Shown here one piece after another: positions 41,545-49,637 of a stretch of 64,000 nt of DNA (the first letter of the stretch is position 1; each line of letters begins with the position of its first letter). Both the position numbers and the translations under genes were made by a program. The stretch is taken from assembly GCF_019312585.1 (NCBI RefSeq), contig NZ_JAHWDP010000003.1:62001-126000 (forward strand), read 5' to 3'. A model generated the notes under the pieces. The model searched no databases and was not told the DNA's origin. It saw only the letters and a list, made by a program, of their open reading frames with translations. The DNA comes from Halomarinibacterium sedimenti. Its GTDB lineage: Bacteria > Bacteroidota > Bacteroidia > Flavobacteriales > Flavobacteriaceae.

Positions 41545-43677
41545 ATGATTCGGTTTCTGATTTTAATCTTATTTACAATTTCAATTTCAGTAAATGCACA
41601 AACTGAAACAATCATTGCTTGGGATATTTCATTGTCCATGAAAGAAAGAGATTTGGAAAAGGAATTTGATTTCATCACTAAATATTTTGAGCGCTACCAA
41701 GACACACAAGTAACTGTTTTACAGTTTAATAATGTTAATCTTTCAGAAACAGAATTTACCATAACAGATGGCGATTGGTCCGCAATAAAGACACTTTTAG
41801 AATCCTCTCAATACAATGGGGCAACATCATATCATCTGCTAAATAATATTCCTTCAACAAGCACTACCCTGCTTTTTACAGATGGAAAAGAAAATATAGA
41901 AAGAGATTTACCATTAATTGAAGGAACACTATATGTTGTAAATGGGAATAAGGATCACGATTTAAAAAACTTACAATTCTTAGCATTAGCCAATAAAGGT
42001 CGTTTTATCAACTTAATTAGCACTCTGCCAACCTCAAGTAATTATATAACATACACCGGGACTATTTTTTCTGAAAGTAATGAGGCTTCAGAAGTAGTTA
42101 TCTCTGTAAAAGGAACTAATAATTCAGTCATAGCAAATAAAGATGGAACCTATTCTATTGAAGCACAACCTGGAGATATTTTAGTGTTCAGTTCTTTAGG
42201 ACTGCCTCCCATAGAAAAAAAAGTAACAGAAGATAGGAACCTAAATGTTTGGGTGAAAAATGATGGAATTCAACTAGACCAAGTATTTATTAAAAACAAA
42301 AAAGCAGAAAAAGAATCTAATGTTGTTGTTAAAAAAGAAAGAGACCCAAAAACCATTGGCTACGCTGTTTCTACAGTTGAAGAAGAAGATCTCAATCAAG
42401 GAGTAAGTAATATTAGCGATGCCACAGAAGGAAAATTTAGTGGTGTTACAAAAGGAGTAAACCAAGATGTGAGTCAATCATTGATTCGAGGGTTATCAAC
42501 CATTTCAGGAAATAACTATCCACTAATTATTATCGATGGTGCTCCTATTGCTCGATCGTATTCAACTACTAATGGATTACTTCAACTTACCGACTTTATT
42601 GATCCAAAAAATGTTGCAGACGTTACCGTTTTAAAGGGCTTGGCAGCCACCAATCAATATGGATCGGAAGGATCTAATGGAGTGATTCTTATAAAAACCA
42701 AAATGGAAGCCGCTCGTGAAGAGGCTGAAAAAAGTGGGAGAGTAAAAAAGCCAGATAACTTTTACGAGGGTAAACCCATCTATACGTTACCTCCCACAGA
42801 AACGAAGTATCTTAACGAGATAAAAAATGTAAAAGACAGTAAGTCGGCATATAATCTATTTTTAAATCAGCGAGAACAATTTTGGAATGAACCAGCCTAT
42901 ATAATTGACTTATACAACCACTTTACCCCTTTAAATTTAAAAATGGCACAGGCCATTGGCTATAATCTTTTGGAACGTGAAGAAAGTAAACTTTCTTCGT
43001 TAAAAGGACTTTTATATGCAACCACTCAAAATAAGCATTATGAGATGGCGTTAGATGTCGCAACGCATTTATTAGAGCAATATCCTGAAGATGCTCAATC
43101 GTATTTAGACCTTGCATTAGCTCAAAAGAATGCAGGAAATAAACAAATTGCTTTAAATATGTTACTTGCTATTGATAACGGCACCATTAATCCAAGTATT
43201 AATTTTACACCTTTACTTAAAACGGTAAACAATGAAATTAGAAACATAGCTGCTACAAAAGACGCCCATTTTGATTTAAGTAAAATTGGTGTAAAACACC
43301 TGACAAAACCAAATTTAGATGCTAGAATAGTAGTAGCATGGAATAACCCAAATGCCGAATTTGAATTGTTTTTCGTAAACCCATCTAATCTTTTTTATAA
43401 ATGGGAACACACAAATAATAACCTAGAAAGACTGCAGCTAGAACAACTATTGGGGATTAATCAAGAAGAATTTGAAATTGAAGGAAGCCCTAAGGGACAA
43501 TGGCTCATTACAGTAAAATATATTGGGAATAGAATTTTTGAAGATATAGAACCTACTTTTTTAAAATATACAGTTCAATATGATTATGGCAAACCTACCG
43601 AAAGAACAGAAGAAAAGGTACTTCGCCTCTCTGAAAAAGGAAGTGAATATGTGTTGTTTAAAGTAAATATAAACTAA
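41545..43677 (+). CDS. Exported VWA / carboxypeptidase-regulatory / TonB-plug / TPR / DUF2135-like fusion
   Basis: 710 residues with a signal peptide (1-18, SVNAQ). Domains in order: VWA, about 20-160, with the metal motif AWDISLSMK (D27, S29, S31) and LLFTDGKE; a carboxypeptidase-regulatory-like beta-sandwich, about 168-235; a TonB-receptor plug, about 265-390, including LIIIDGAPIA and the SusC-type ending YGSEGSNGVILIKTK; a TPR region, about 485-550; and a DUF2135-like C-terminus, about 590-710 (ARIVVAWNNPNAEFELFFV, YDYGKPTERTEE). No transmembrane barrel follows the plug, unlike receptors. It follows a 36-base gap after the DUF4258-like gene; its stop overlaps the convergent proline dehydrogenase stop. 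Confidence 0.75.
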   Translation: MIRFLILILFTISISVNAQTETIIAWDISLSMKERDLEKEFDFITKYFERYQDTQVTVLQFNNVNLSETEFTITDGDWSAIKTLLESSQYNGATSYHLLNNIPSTSTTLLFTDGKENIERDLPLIEGTLYVVNGNKDHDLKNLQFLALANKGRFINLISTLPTSSNYITYTGTIFSESNEASEVVISVKGTNNSVIANKDGTYSIEAQPGDILVFSSLGLPPIEKKVTEDRNLNVWVKNDGIQLDQVFIKNKKAEKESNVVVKKERDPKTIGYAVSTVEEEDLNQGVSNISDATEGKFSGVTKGVNQDVSQSLIRGLSTISGNNYPLIIIDGAPIARSYSTTNGLLQLTDFIDPKNVADVTVLKGLAATNQYGSEGSNGVILIKTKMEAAREEAEKSGRVKKPDNFYEGKPIYTLPPTETKYLNEIKNVKDSKSAYNLFLNQREQFWNEPAYIIDLYNHFTPLNLKMAQAIGYNLLEREESKLSSLKGLLYATTQNKHYEMALDVATHLLEQYPEDAQSYLDLALAQKNAGNKQIALNMLLAIDNGTINPSINFTPLLKTVNNEIRNIAATKDAHFDLSKIGVKHLTKPNLDARIVVAWNNPNAEFELFFVNPSNLFYKWEHTNNNLERLQLEQLLGINQEEFEIEGSPKGQWLITVKYIGNRIFEDIEPTFLKYTVQYDYGKPTERTEEKVLRLSEKGSEYVLFKVNIN

Positions 43678-44846
43678 ATCCCTCTTCTACTTTTTTCTTT
43701 CTTAAGCAACTCCAATTCTCGACTCGTCTGCCCCGCCACTGAAGTATTTTCTTCGGCTCTGCGTATTAAATATGGCATCACGTCTTTAACAGGACCAAAG
43801 GGAATGTATTTCGCTACATTATATCCCGCTTCAGCAAGGTTATAACTTATATGGTCACTCATTCCGTAGAGTTGCCCAAACCAAACACGAGAATCATTTT
43901 TTTCGATTCCCAATTCCTCCATAATTTCCATAGCCAAATAGCTGCTTTCCTCATTGTGTGAACCCAAAAACAAGGATATATCATTAATGTTTTCTAAAAT
44001 GTACCGTACTACTTGATTAAAATGAATATCCGTCGCTTGCTTATTGGCACATATGGGTGTAGGATACTCCTTCTCCTCTGCTCTGTCATTTTCTTTTTCC
44101 ATATAAGCACCTCGCACTACTTTAAATCCTAATTTATAGCCTTTTGCCTTAGCTCGTTGATGTATCTCTTTTAAATAATCCAATCGATCCCACCGATAGC
44201 ACTGTAGCGTATTAAAAACAATCACATTCTCTTTATTATAGCGCTCCATCATTACTTCGCAAAGATCATCTGCCGCATCTTGCATCCAGGTTTCTTCGGC
44301 GTCGATAAGTAGTTGAATGTTCCTAGAATGAGCTTCACTGCAAACAGCATCATATCGTTTAATAATTCGGTCCCATTCTGCAGATTCTTCAGAAGTAAGT
44401 TCTTTGTCTTCAGTAACTTTTTGCCAAATCTTAAACCGTCCCAATCCTGTTGGTTTAAACACAGAAAATGGCATTGCTGGCTTTTTTTCAGCAAAACGGG
44501 TTAATTCTATTATCTTTTTCAAGGTAGAATCAAACTGATTTTCCTCTTCTTTCCCTTCAACCGAATAATCCAAAACCGAATATACCCCTGCTTCCATTAA
44601 GTTATCCACTACGGGTAAACAATCCTTTTCATTAACTCCTCCACAAAAATGATCGAAAACCGTAGACCGAATAAGCCCTTCAACAGGTAAGTGTACTGTT
44701 AGCGCAAACTTGGTCACAGCAGAACCAATCTTCACCAAAGGTTCATTTGCAATCATTTTAAATAAAAAATAAGCACGCTCTAATTGAGCATCGCTTTTAA
44801 GCTTAAAAGCAATTTCGGTATTATCAAACAAACGTTTTGTGGTCAT
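43674..44846 (-). CDS. Proline dehydrogenase, single-domain
   Basis: FAD-dependent oxidation of proline to pyrroline-5-carboxylate. 390 residues with the PRODH barrel: VRGAYMEKENDRA, the DAEETWMQ strand, HNEESSYLA, FGQLYGMSDHISY and C-terminal YIPFGPVKDVMPYLIRRAEEN. It lacks the P5C dehydrogenase domain of full PutA, so a separate enzyme is needed. Convergent with the VWA/plug gene (stops overlap by four bases) and divergent from aroB with overlapping promoter boxes. Confidence 0.95.
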   Translation of the reverse strand: MTTKRLFDNTEIAFKLKSDAQLERAYFLFKMIANEPLVKIGSAVTKFALTVHLPVEGLIRSTVFDHFCGGVNEKDCLPVVDNLMEAGVYSVLDYSVEGKEEENQFDSTLKKIIELTRFAEKKPAMPFSVFKPTGLGRFKIWQKVTEDKELTSEESAEWDRIIKRYDAVCSEAHSRNIQLLIDAEETWMQDAADDLCEVMMERYNKENVIVFNTLQCYRWDRLDYLKEIHQRAKAKGYKLGFKVVRGAYMEKENDRAEEKEYPTPICANKQATDIHFNQVVRYILENINDISLFLGSHNEESSYLAMEIMEELGIEKNDSRVWFGQLYGMSDHISYNLAEAGYNVAKYIPFGPVKDVMPYLIRRAEENTSVAGQTSRELELLKKEKSRRGI

Positions 44847-44864
44847 TTTAAAATTTTATTATCA

Positions 44865-44891
44865 CAAATATAGTTAGATTTGAAATCACAA
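44865..44891 (-). promoter_or_regulatory. Proline dehydrogenase promoter (TTG / TATATTTG)
   Basis: Minus-strand TTG (44891-44889), 16 bases, TATATTTG (44872-44865); 18 bases before the ATG at 44846. It overlaps the aroB -7 box region. Confidence 0.6.
44875..44882 (+). promoter_or_regulatory. aroB -7 box TAGATTTG
   Basis: Perfect TAnnTTTG on the plus strand, 30 bases before ATG 44913. It also contains the TTG that could be read as a start codon at 44880, which argues for the ATG. Confidence 0.5.
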
Positions 44892-44912
44892 AACCGAAGT
44901 TTTTCATCACTC

Positions 44913-45989
44913 ATGAAAAAAATTAAAAGAGAAAATAGTACTGTTGTTTGCAATGATGGTTGCTGGGAATATTTAAATGACAGTGTCGCAGGTTCAAATT
45001 ATTCTAAAATTTTTGTACTTGTCGATACCGAAACAAAAAAACATTGCTTACCCCTCTTCATTGAAAAAACATCCCTTGATAAAATAGAAATTATTACGAT
45101 TCCTGTAGGAGAGATATATAAATCTATCGAGACTTGCCTTCTTGTTTGGAATGCGTTGTCGAAAAAAGGAGCCGATAGGCAAAGTCTCTTAATAAACTTA
45201 GGGGGTGGCGTCGTTACAGATTTAGGAGGCTTTGTGGCAAGCACCTATCAAAGAGGTATTTCTTTTATTAATATCCCCACTTCCCTATTAGCTATGGTAG
45301 ATGCCTCGGTAGGTGGGAAAAATGGGGTGGATTTAGGGAATTTAAAAAACCAAATTGGTGTTATAAAAGATCCAATAGCTGTCATTGTGGATAGTCATTT
45401 TCTGAAGACCCTTCCCAAAGATCATATTACTTCTGGCAAGGCCGAGATGATTAAGCACGGATTAATTACTTCAGAAAATTACTTAAAAAAAACGTGGGAA
45501 TTTAAAGTTGACAATACTTCTGAAGCCGAAGAATTAATATGGGAATCTATTCTAATAAAGAATAAAATTGTAACTCAAGATCCTACAGAAAAAGGCATTC
45601 GTAAAACTCTAAATTATGGGCACACCATGGGGCATGCTATAGAATCCTATTGCCTCGATCATGCTAAAAAACCTACTCTTTTACACGGAGAAGCTATTGC
45701 CATTGGATTAATATTAGAAACGTATATTTCTTCTGAAATGTTTGACTTTTCACAAGATAAATTAAATGAGATTACAGATAAACTACTAGCCATTTTTCCA
45801 AAAGTTTCGTTTAACGATAATGACATTGATGAGATTATTAAATTATTAATTTTCGATAAGAAGAACACACATGGTACCATTCAGTTTGTTCTTTTATCAG
45901 ATATTGGAAAATCCAAAACCAGTTGTGTGATATCTAATGACATATTAAAAAAAGCATTTAAATTTTATAAAAATTTTATTACCAAATAA
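44913..45989 (+). CDS. aroB: 3-dehydroquinate synthase
   Basis: Second shikimate step; NAD- and metal-dependent. 358 residues from ATG 44913; a TTG at 44880 would add 11 residues but lies in the -7 box. Motifs: LINLGGGVVTDLGGFVASTY (NAD and phosphate binding), NIPTSLLAMVDASVGGKNGVD (cited in part), KAEMIKHGLI and the metal ligands in LNYGHTMGHAIES and LLHGEAIAIGL. Divergent from proline dehydrogenase. Confidence 0.95.
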   Translation: MKKIKRENSTVVCNDGCWEYLNDSVAGSNYSKIFVLVDTETKKHCLPLFIEKTSLDKIEIITIPVGEIYKSIETCLLVWNALSKKGADRQSLLINLGGGVVTDLGGFVASTYQRGISFINIPTSLLAMVDASVGGKNGVDLGNLKNQIGVIKDPIAVIVDSHFLKTLPKDHITSGKAEMIKHGLITSENYLKKTWEFKVDNTSEAEELIWESILIKNKIVTQDPTEKGIRKTLNYGHTMGHAIESYCLDHAKKPTLLHGEAIAIGLILETYISSEMFDFSQDKLNEITDKLLAIFPKVSFNDNDIDEIIKLLIFDKKNTHGTIQFVLLSDIGKSKTSCVISNDILKKAFKFYKNFITK

Positions 45990-45999
45990 AAACTTATTA

Positions 46000-46007
46000 T
46001 ATATTTG
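46000..46007 (+). promoter_or_regulatory. -7 box TATATTTG of the acidic-tail protein gene
   Basis: Perfect TAnnTTTG 25 bases before the ATG at 46033. Confidence 0.5.
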
Positions 46008-46032
46008 AAACAGTACCAACCTCCCCAAAACT

Positions 46033-46368
46033 ATGAGACGTATAATTGTTGATTATAAAAAACTAACTCCGGAAATCCTTTCCCTTTTAGTGGAAAAATA
46101 TCCAGATGGGTATGATGACAATCATATAATAAGCTTTAAAAATGCTAAAAATGAATGGGTTGAAGCTGTTGAAGTAAAAACAGAAGATACTATTTATCTT
46201 GTAAAAGTAAGTGCAAGGTTAGAAGTCTCCATGGCAAATTTTGATGAGGATGATTATACTGAAGATGAATTTTCTGAACCCATTAGTGAGCTTCCTGAAA
46301 AAGAAGCTATTGACGATGATTTGGATGTAGAAGATATAGATCCGGAAATAGATCCTGAAGAAGATTAA
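46033..46368 (+). CDS. Conserved hypothetical protein with acidic tail
   Basis: 111 residues. Residues 1-72 form a compact alpha/beta domain (IIVDYKKLTPEILSLLVEKY, WVEAVEVKTEDTIYLVKVS); residues 75-111 are almost entirely Asp/Glu-rich (DEDDYTEDE, DDDLDVEDIDPEIDPEED). Such tails occur on proteins that bind basic partners such as ribosomal or nucleic-acid-binding proteins. No family recognised. It has its own promoter box and converges with the DinB gene, overlapping it by four bases. Confidence 0.72.
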   Translation: MRRIIVDYKKLTPEILSLLVEKYPDGYDDNHIISFKNAKNEWVEAVEVKTEDTIYLVKVSARLEVSMANFDEDDYTEDEFSEPISELPEKEAIDDDLDVEDIDPEIDPEED

Positions 46369-46877
46369 AGGTATCTTTCTTTTAAAATAGCGGTGTGATG
46401 GATTTCGTGACCTAGAATAATTCTTCCTATCGCACGAATTGAAACACTTGTATTATTGGCTTTTCCCATTCTTGCCATCGTTTCTTTACTAAAACTTGAA
46501 TATAAAGAGACACTGGATTTTCTCACATTAATATACTCTTCTACCAAACTACGTATACTTCTAGAATTGGCATTGCTATTTTCAACAAATTCATCTTGAT
46601 CAAAACCTTGCATTTCGGCATTAGTAGCACGTGAAATAAATAAAGCTCTGTAGGCAAAAACTCTTTCGGAATCAATAAGGTGCAATAAAATTTCCTTAGG
46701 CGTCCATTTTCCTTCTGCATAGCGATACTCCAATTTTTCGATAGGAAAGGATTCAAAAAAGGCTTTGGTTCTATGTAAACCCATTTCTAAGCCATTTACA
46801 ATTTCGATGCCTTCGGATTTTTTTATATAGCCTTCGTAAAAAGGAGCATATTCATTTGGTGTGATATCAGAATTCAT
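46365..46877 (-). CDS. DinB family protein
   Basis: 170 residues, four-helix DinB/YfiT fold: KEILLHLIDSERVFAYRAL carries the first metal-ligand His, and GHEIHHTAILKERYL the C-terminal His cluster. Members bind zinc or nickel and may act as thiol transferases; substrate unknown. It lies four bases after the Lrp gene, so they are likely co-transcribed. A second DinB-like gene is at 4.0-4.5 kb. Confidence 0.85.
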   Translation of the reverse strand: MNSDITPNEYAPFYEGYIKKSEGIEIVNGLEMGLHRTKAFFESFPIEKLEYRYAEGKWTPKEILLHLIDSERVFAYRALFISRATNAEMQGFDQDEFVENSNANSRSIRSLVEEYINVRKSSVSLYSSFSKETMARMGKANNTSVSIRAIGRIILGHEIHHTAILKERYL

Positions 46878-46881
46878 ACTA

Positions 46882-47361
46882 TTAGATATTTTTAAAAATA
46901 GTATGCATTAATCGCTTTTTATCGTTTATACTTTCTTCAAGTGAAATCATGGTTTCTGTCCTAGTCACTCCTTCTATATCATCAATGCTGTAAATTATTT
47001 CTTTTGCATGGCTGGTATCTCTTGCTCTTATTTTACAAAAAATGTTAAATTTTCCTGTGGTTACATGAGCAACAGTAACATATGGAATCTCATTAATTCG
47101 TTCTAATACAAATTGTGTTTGAGATGTCTTTTGAAGAAACACACCTACATAAGCAATAAAAGCATATCCTAGCTTCTTATAATCCAATGTGAGGGATGAA
47201 CCAATAATTATTCCCGATTCCTCCATTTTTTTTACACGAACGTGCACAGTTCCAGCAGAAATTTTAAGATTTTTAGCAATATCTGTAAAAGGAGTTCTAG
47301 TATTCTCAATTAACATATCGAGAATTTTATGATCTGTTTCGTCTAATTTGAATTTTGCCAT
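46882..47361 (-). CDS. Lrp/AsnC family transcriptional regulator
   Basis: 159 residues: winged HTH (DHKILDMLIENTRTPFTDIAK, NLKISAGTVHVRVKKMEESG; quoted in parts) and a C-terminal RAM ligand-binding domain (GVFLQKTS, VTTGKFNIFCKI, GVTRTETMISLEES). Usually senses amino acids. ATG 47361 is chosen; an earlier in-frame start at 47391 would add ten residues within the promoter region. Its target genes are not evident; the nearby aminoacid genes (ald, PRODH) are candidates only. Confidence 0.93.
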   Translation of the reverse strand: MAKFKLDETDHKILDMLIENTRTPFTDIAKNLKISAGTVHVRVKKMEESGIIIGSSLTLDYKKLGYAFIAYVGVFLQKTSQTQFVLERINEIPYVTVAHVTTGKFNIFCKIRARDTSHAKEIIYSIDDIEGVTRTETMISLEESINDKKRLMHTIFKNI

Positions 47362-47379
47362 GGCTCTTAAATTTGAAGG

Positions 47380-47388
47380 GCAAAAATA
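47380..47388 (-). promoter_or_regulatory. Lrp gene -7 box TATTTTTGC
   Basis: Perfect TAnnTTTGC on the minus strand 18 bases before ATG 47361. Confidence 0.5.
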
Positions 47389-47419
47389 CAAATAAACTTT
47401 TCGGAATCCTCAATAAATT

Positions 47420-48568
47420 TTAAAGTATTATGGCTTTTTTTGACTTTTTAAAGAAAATTGTTGCAATTTCTTCATTAACGAAAACGTTTTCGTGAGAATT
47501 TATCAATAGCTCATTTCTTTCAATATCAATTTCTTTATGACCGGTTTTTTTGGATTTTTTTGAAATATCTTCAATTCTTGGAACTAAAATTATAGAATCA
47601 TTCAGTAGTTTTTCTTCAAACTGGATGTTAATATCCACAATTTCATCATTTAAACTAACATTACGTAATACTACGTCATTAAAATTCTTCTCATTTTCAG
47701 GAATTATAAGATAATCCTTAATAGTAAACAGCTCCTTGTTGGACTCTAGTAGTTTAAAAAAGCCTAAAAATGCATAAAAAACATACTCCCGAGTCTTCTC
47801 TCGTTGATAATCGTTAGGAAAATGGCCTGCCTCAAATAGAATGGTTGGCACTCCATTTGCTTGAAAACTATCACCCACACAATTTATATTAAAAGAATCG
47901 TCGTATCGACCAATTTTACCAGGAATAAAAGATTGCAATATGTTATTCATTCTCGCTATAGTCAACATTGCAATACGTCTCGCACTGGTCACAGTGCGCT
48001 TAGCATCTGCAGAGGGTGCCAAAAACGAAATGGTAGCTGGTTGCCCATTAGGGAGGCTATAAATAGTACGTTGATCGTGAAGATTTAAGCAAAAATCAGG
48101 ATTGATTGAATTAAACACATCTAATAGAATTAAACTTTCAACTTGTGATGCATTTTGTGCGTCCCTATTTAAATCAATTAGGTTTGCATTTTCACGAGTA
48201 TATAGCTCTGCTCCATCAGGATTTAAAATGGGTATTATAAAAAAACTCCATTCCTTTTTAAAAATTTCAATTTCATTATTAAAATGATCCTTTTGCAATA
48301 AAAACTTTAAAAAATCGAAAATGGCTTTTGTAGTTGTCGATTCATTTCCATGCATTTGAGACCAAGCCAAAACTTTTTTTGGGCCATTACCAATTTTTAT
48401 AAGGTGAATTTTTTCACCCTTTTCTGAATTTCCTATCACCTCAACTAGACCCAATTTTTTATACTCAAAAAGAATAGGGTTGATATGTTTTAAACAAATA
48501 TGACGCCCCGATAAACGAGTTTCAAAATGCTTTGAATACCAGTTGGTAATTTGCGAGTTTAAAATCAT
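47420..48568 (-). CDS. M14 family zinc carboxypeptidase
   Basis: 382 residues from ATG 48568; reading is open to 48610 but the extra residues run through the operator and promoter region. Zinc ligands: HGNEST (HxxE) and the His in CLNLHDQRTIYS; the catalytic Glu is in TILFEAGHFPND. No signal peptide, so cytoplasmic. It may trim C-terminal residues or act as an amidase on murein peptides. Divergent from the HTH regulator; the -7 box of this gene overlaps a GTAAACA half-site, so that regulator probably controls it. Confidence 0.85.
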   Translation of the reverse strand: MILNSQITNWYSKHFETRLSGRHICLKHINPILFEYKKLGLVEVIGNSEKGEKIHLIKIGNGPKKVLAWSQMHGNESTTTKAIFDFLKFLLQKDHFNNEIEIFKKEWSFFIIPILNPDGAELYTRENANLIDLNRDAQNASQVESLILLDVFNSINPDFCLNLHDQRTIYSLPNGQPATISFLAPSADAKRTVTSARRIAMLTIARMNNILQSFIPGKIGRYDDSFNINCVGDSFQANGVPTILFEAGHFPNDYQREKTREYVFYAFLGFFKLLESNKELFTIKDYLIIPENEKNFNDVVLRNVSLNDEIVDINIQFEEKLLNDSIILVPRIEDISKKSKKTGHKEIDIERNELLINSHENVFVNEEIATIFFKKSKKAIIL

Positions 48569-48573
48569 ATTAA

Positions 48574-48581
48574 CAAAGGTA
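48574..48581 (-). promoter_or_regulatory. M14 peptidase -7 box TACCTTTG
   Basis: Perfect TAnnTTTG on the minus strand ending only six bases before ATG 48568, so the transcript would be nearly leaderless. It overlaps the GTAAACA half-site at 48579-48585. Confidence 0.5.
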
Positions 48582-48644
48582 AACAAAGCAATGTTTACTT
48601 TTGTAAACAATAATAAACAAAAGAATTATGTACAATTGTAAACA
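48579..48644. promoter_or_regulatory. Operator cluster: TGTTTAC-N4-GTAAACA dyads
   Basis: Contains a GTAAACA half-site (48579-48585), a perfect 18-bp dyad TGTTTAC-TTTT-GTAAACA (48592-48609), a half-site ATAAACA (48613-48619) and an imperfect dyad TATGTAC-AATT-GTAAACA (48627-48644). The even 4-base spacer suggests a dimeric HTH protein, most simply the one encoded at 48838. Confidence 0.7.
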
Positions 48645-48796
48645 TTTATCAGTCAGAAATCAAAAATAAATTAACAAATAAATATTTAAATATTTATATT
48701 ATTGTATTTCAGAGATTTAAATTATTAATATTAAAGTATAAGTTTATAATATATAAAAAGAAAAACAATGTATTCTCCTGCAAAATCGTTATAATA

Positions 48797-48810
48797 GTTA
48801 CATTTGTAAC
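48797..48810. promoter_or_regulatory. Operator dyad over the HTH gene promoter
   Basis: GTTAC-ATTT-GTAAC, a perfect dyad with the same 4-base spacer. It contains TACATTTG (48799-48806), a perfect -7 box 32 bases before the HTH ATG. Repressor binding would block this promoter. Confidence 0.65.
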
Positions 48811-48830
48811 ATTATTTAATAACAACTTAT

Positions 48831-48847
48831 ATTTACAATGGTAAACA
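48831..48847. promoter_or_regulatory. Operator dyad over the HTH start codon
   Basis: TTTAC-AATG-GTAAA(CA): the spacer contains the start codon, and codons 2-3 (GTAAAC) are part of the site, so the protein sequence Val-Asn after Met is constrained by the operator. Confidence 0.6.
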
Positions 48848-49215
48848 GTGCAGATTTTGCAAAAAGGCTTCAAAATATCCTAGATTATTACGGTCTATCT
48901 GCCACCGCTTTTTCAGAAAAAATAGATTTTAATAGGTCCACTATTTCACATTTATTATCGGGTAGAAATAAACCAAGTTTAGAATTTATTATGAAGGTGC
49001 TTCAGGAATTTCCAGAGGTAGAATTATACTGGTTGTTAAATGGAAAAGGAAGCTTCCCTTCTTCTCCAATAACTGAAAAAGAAATAGTCTCATCAAAAGA
49101 GAAAGATGTTCCTTCTAAAGTTTCCGAAAATTTTAAAATTGAAAAAGTGAATGATTCGTCTATTGAAAGAATTGTCATCTTTTTTAAAGACGGTAGTTTT
49201 AAATCGTATCAATAA
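48838..49215 (+). CDS. XRE-type helix-turn-helix regulator
   Basis: 125 residues. Residues about 7-63 are a Cro/CI-type HTH (FAKRLQNILDYYGLSATAF, FNRSTISHLLSGRNKPSLEF as recognition helix), followed by LYWLLNGKGSF typical of Bacteroidota XRE proteins, then a polar linker and a beta-rich C-terminal segment (IERIVIFFKDGSFKSY). Divergent from the M14 gene, with operator dyads over both promoters and over its own start, so negative autoregulation is likely. Inducing signal unknown. Confidence 0.88.
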   Translation: MVNSADFAKRLQNILDYYGLSATAFSEKIDFNRSTISHLLSGRNKPSLEFIMKVLQEFPEVELYWLLNGKGSFPSSPITEKEIVSSKEKDVPSKVSENFKIEKVNDSSIERIVIFFKDGSFKSYQ

Positions 49216-49261
49216 CTACAATTCGTTCAATTTTTCAGAACTTTGCTGAAAGATTTTCAAA

Positions 49262-49633
49262 ATGCATATATTTCTTGTTTTCATTTTATTAGGATCCTTT
49301 ATTGCTTGTCAACAAAAAGAAAAAAACTGTACGAATTTTAAAACGGGAACTTTTACATTTGAGGCTTTAGTGGGCACTGAGCTTGAAACAACCACCTTCA
49401 TAAGGAATGATACTATAGAAATTGATTATTTTCGAGGGAAAGCCGATACCTCCAGTATACGATGGATTAACGATTGCGAGTATATTGTAAAGAAATTGAA
49501 CCCTAAAAATATGGCAGAAGAAAAAGCTGTCCATATTCGAATTTTAAATAGCACCAATAATCAATATACTTTCGATTACGCCATCGTAGGACAAACCACT
49601 AGAAAAAAAGGAACTGCAACAAAGGTTAAGTAA
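49262..49633 (+). CDS. Small lipoprotein, function unknown
   Basis: 123-residue lipoprotein: lipobox SFIAC (Cys 16), then a beta-rich domain of about 100 residues (FKTGTFTFEALVGTE, DCEYIVKKLNP, YTFDYAIVGQTTRKKGT). Not recognised; nothing resembles a topoisomerase, a name sometimes given to such genes. It lies 46 bases after the HTH gene and four bases before the decarboxylase, so it probably shares a transcript with the latter. Confidence 0.72.
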   Translation: MHIFLVFILLGSFIACQQKEKNCTNFKTGTFTFEALVGTELETTTFIRNDTIEIDYFRGKADTSSIRWINDCEYIVKKLNPKNMAEEKAVHIRILNSTNNQYTFDYAIVGQTTRKKGTATKVK

Positions 49634-49637
49634 CTCC

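Noticed and set aside
41545-43677. Call as a SusC outer membrane transporter
   Set aside because: Only the plug matches; the rest is VWA, TPR-like and DUF2135-like, with no barrel strands.
49262-49633. DNA topoisomerase IV label for the small lipoprotein
   Set aside because: It has a lipobox and no topoisomerase motif; parE and parC are intact at 52.8-57.4 kb.
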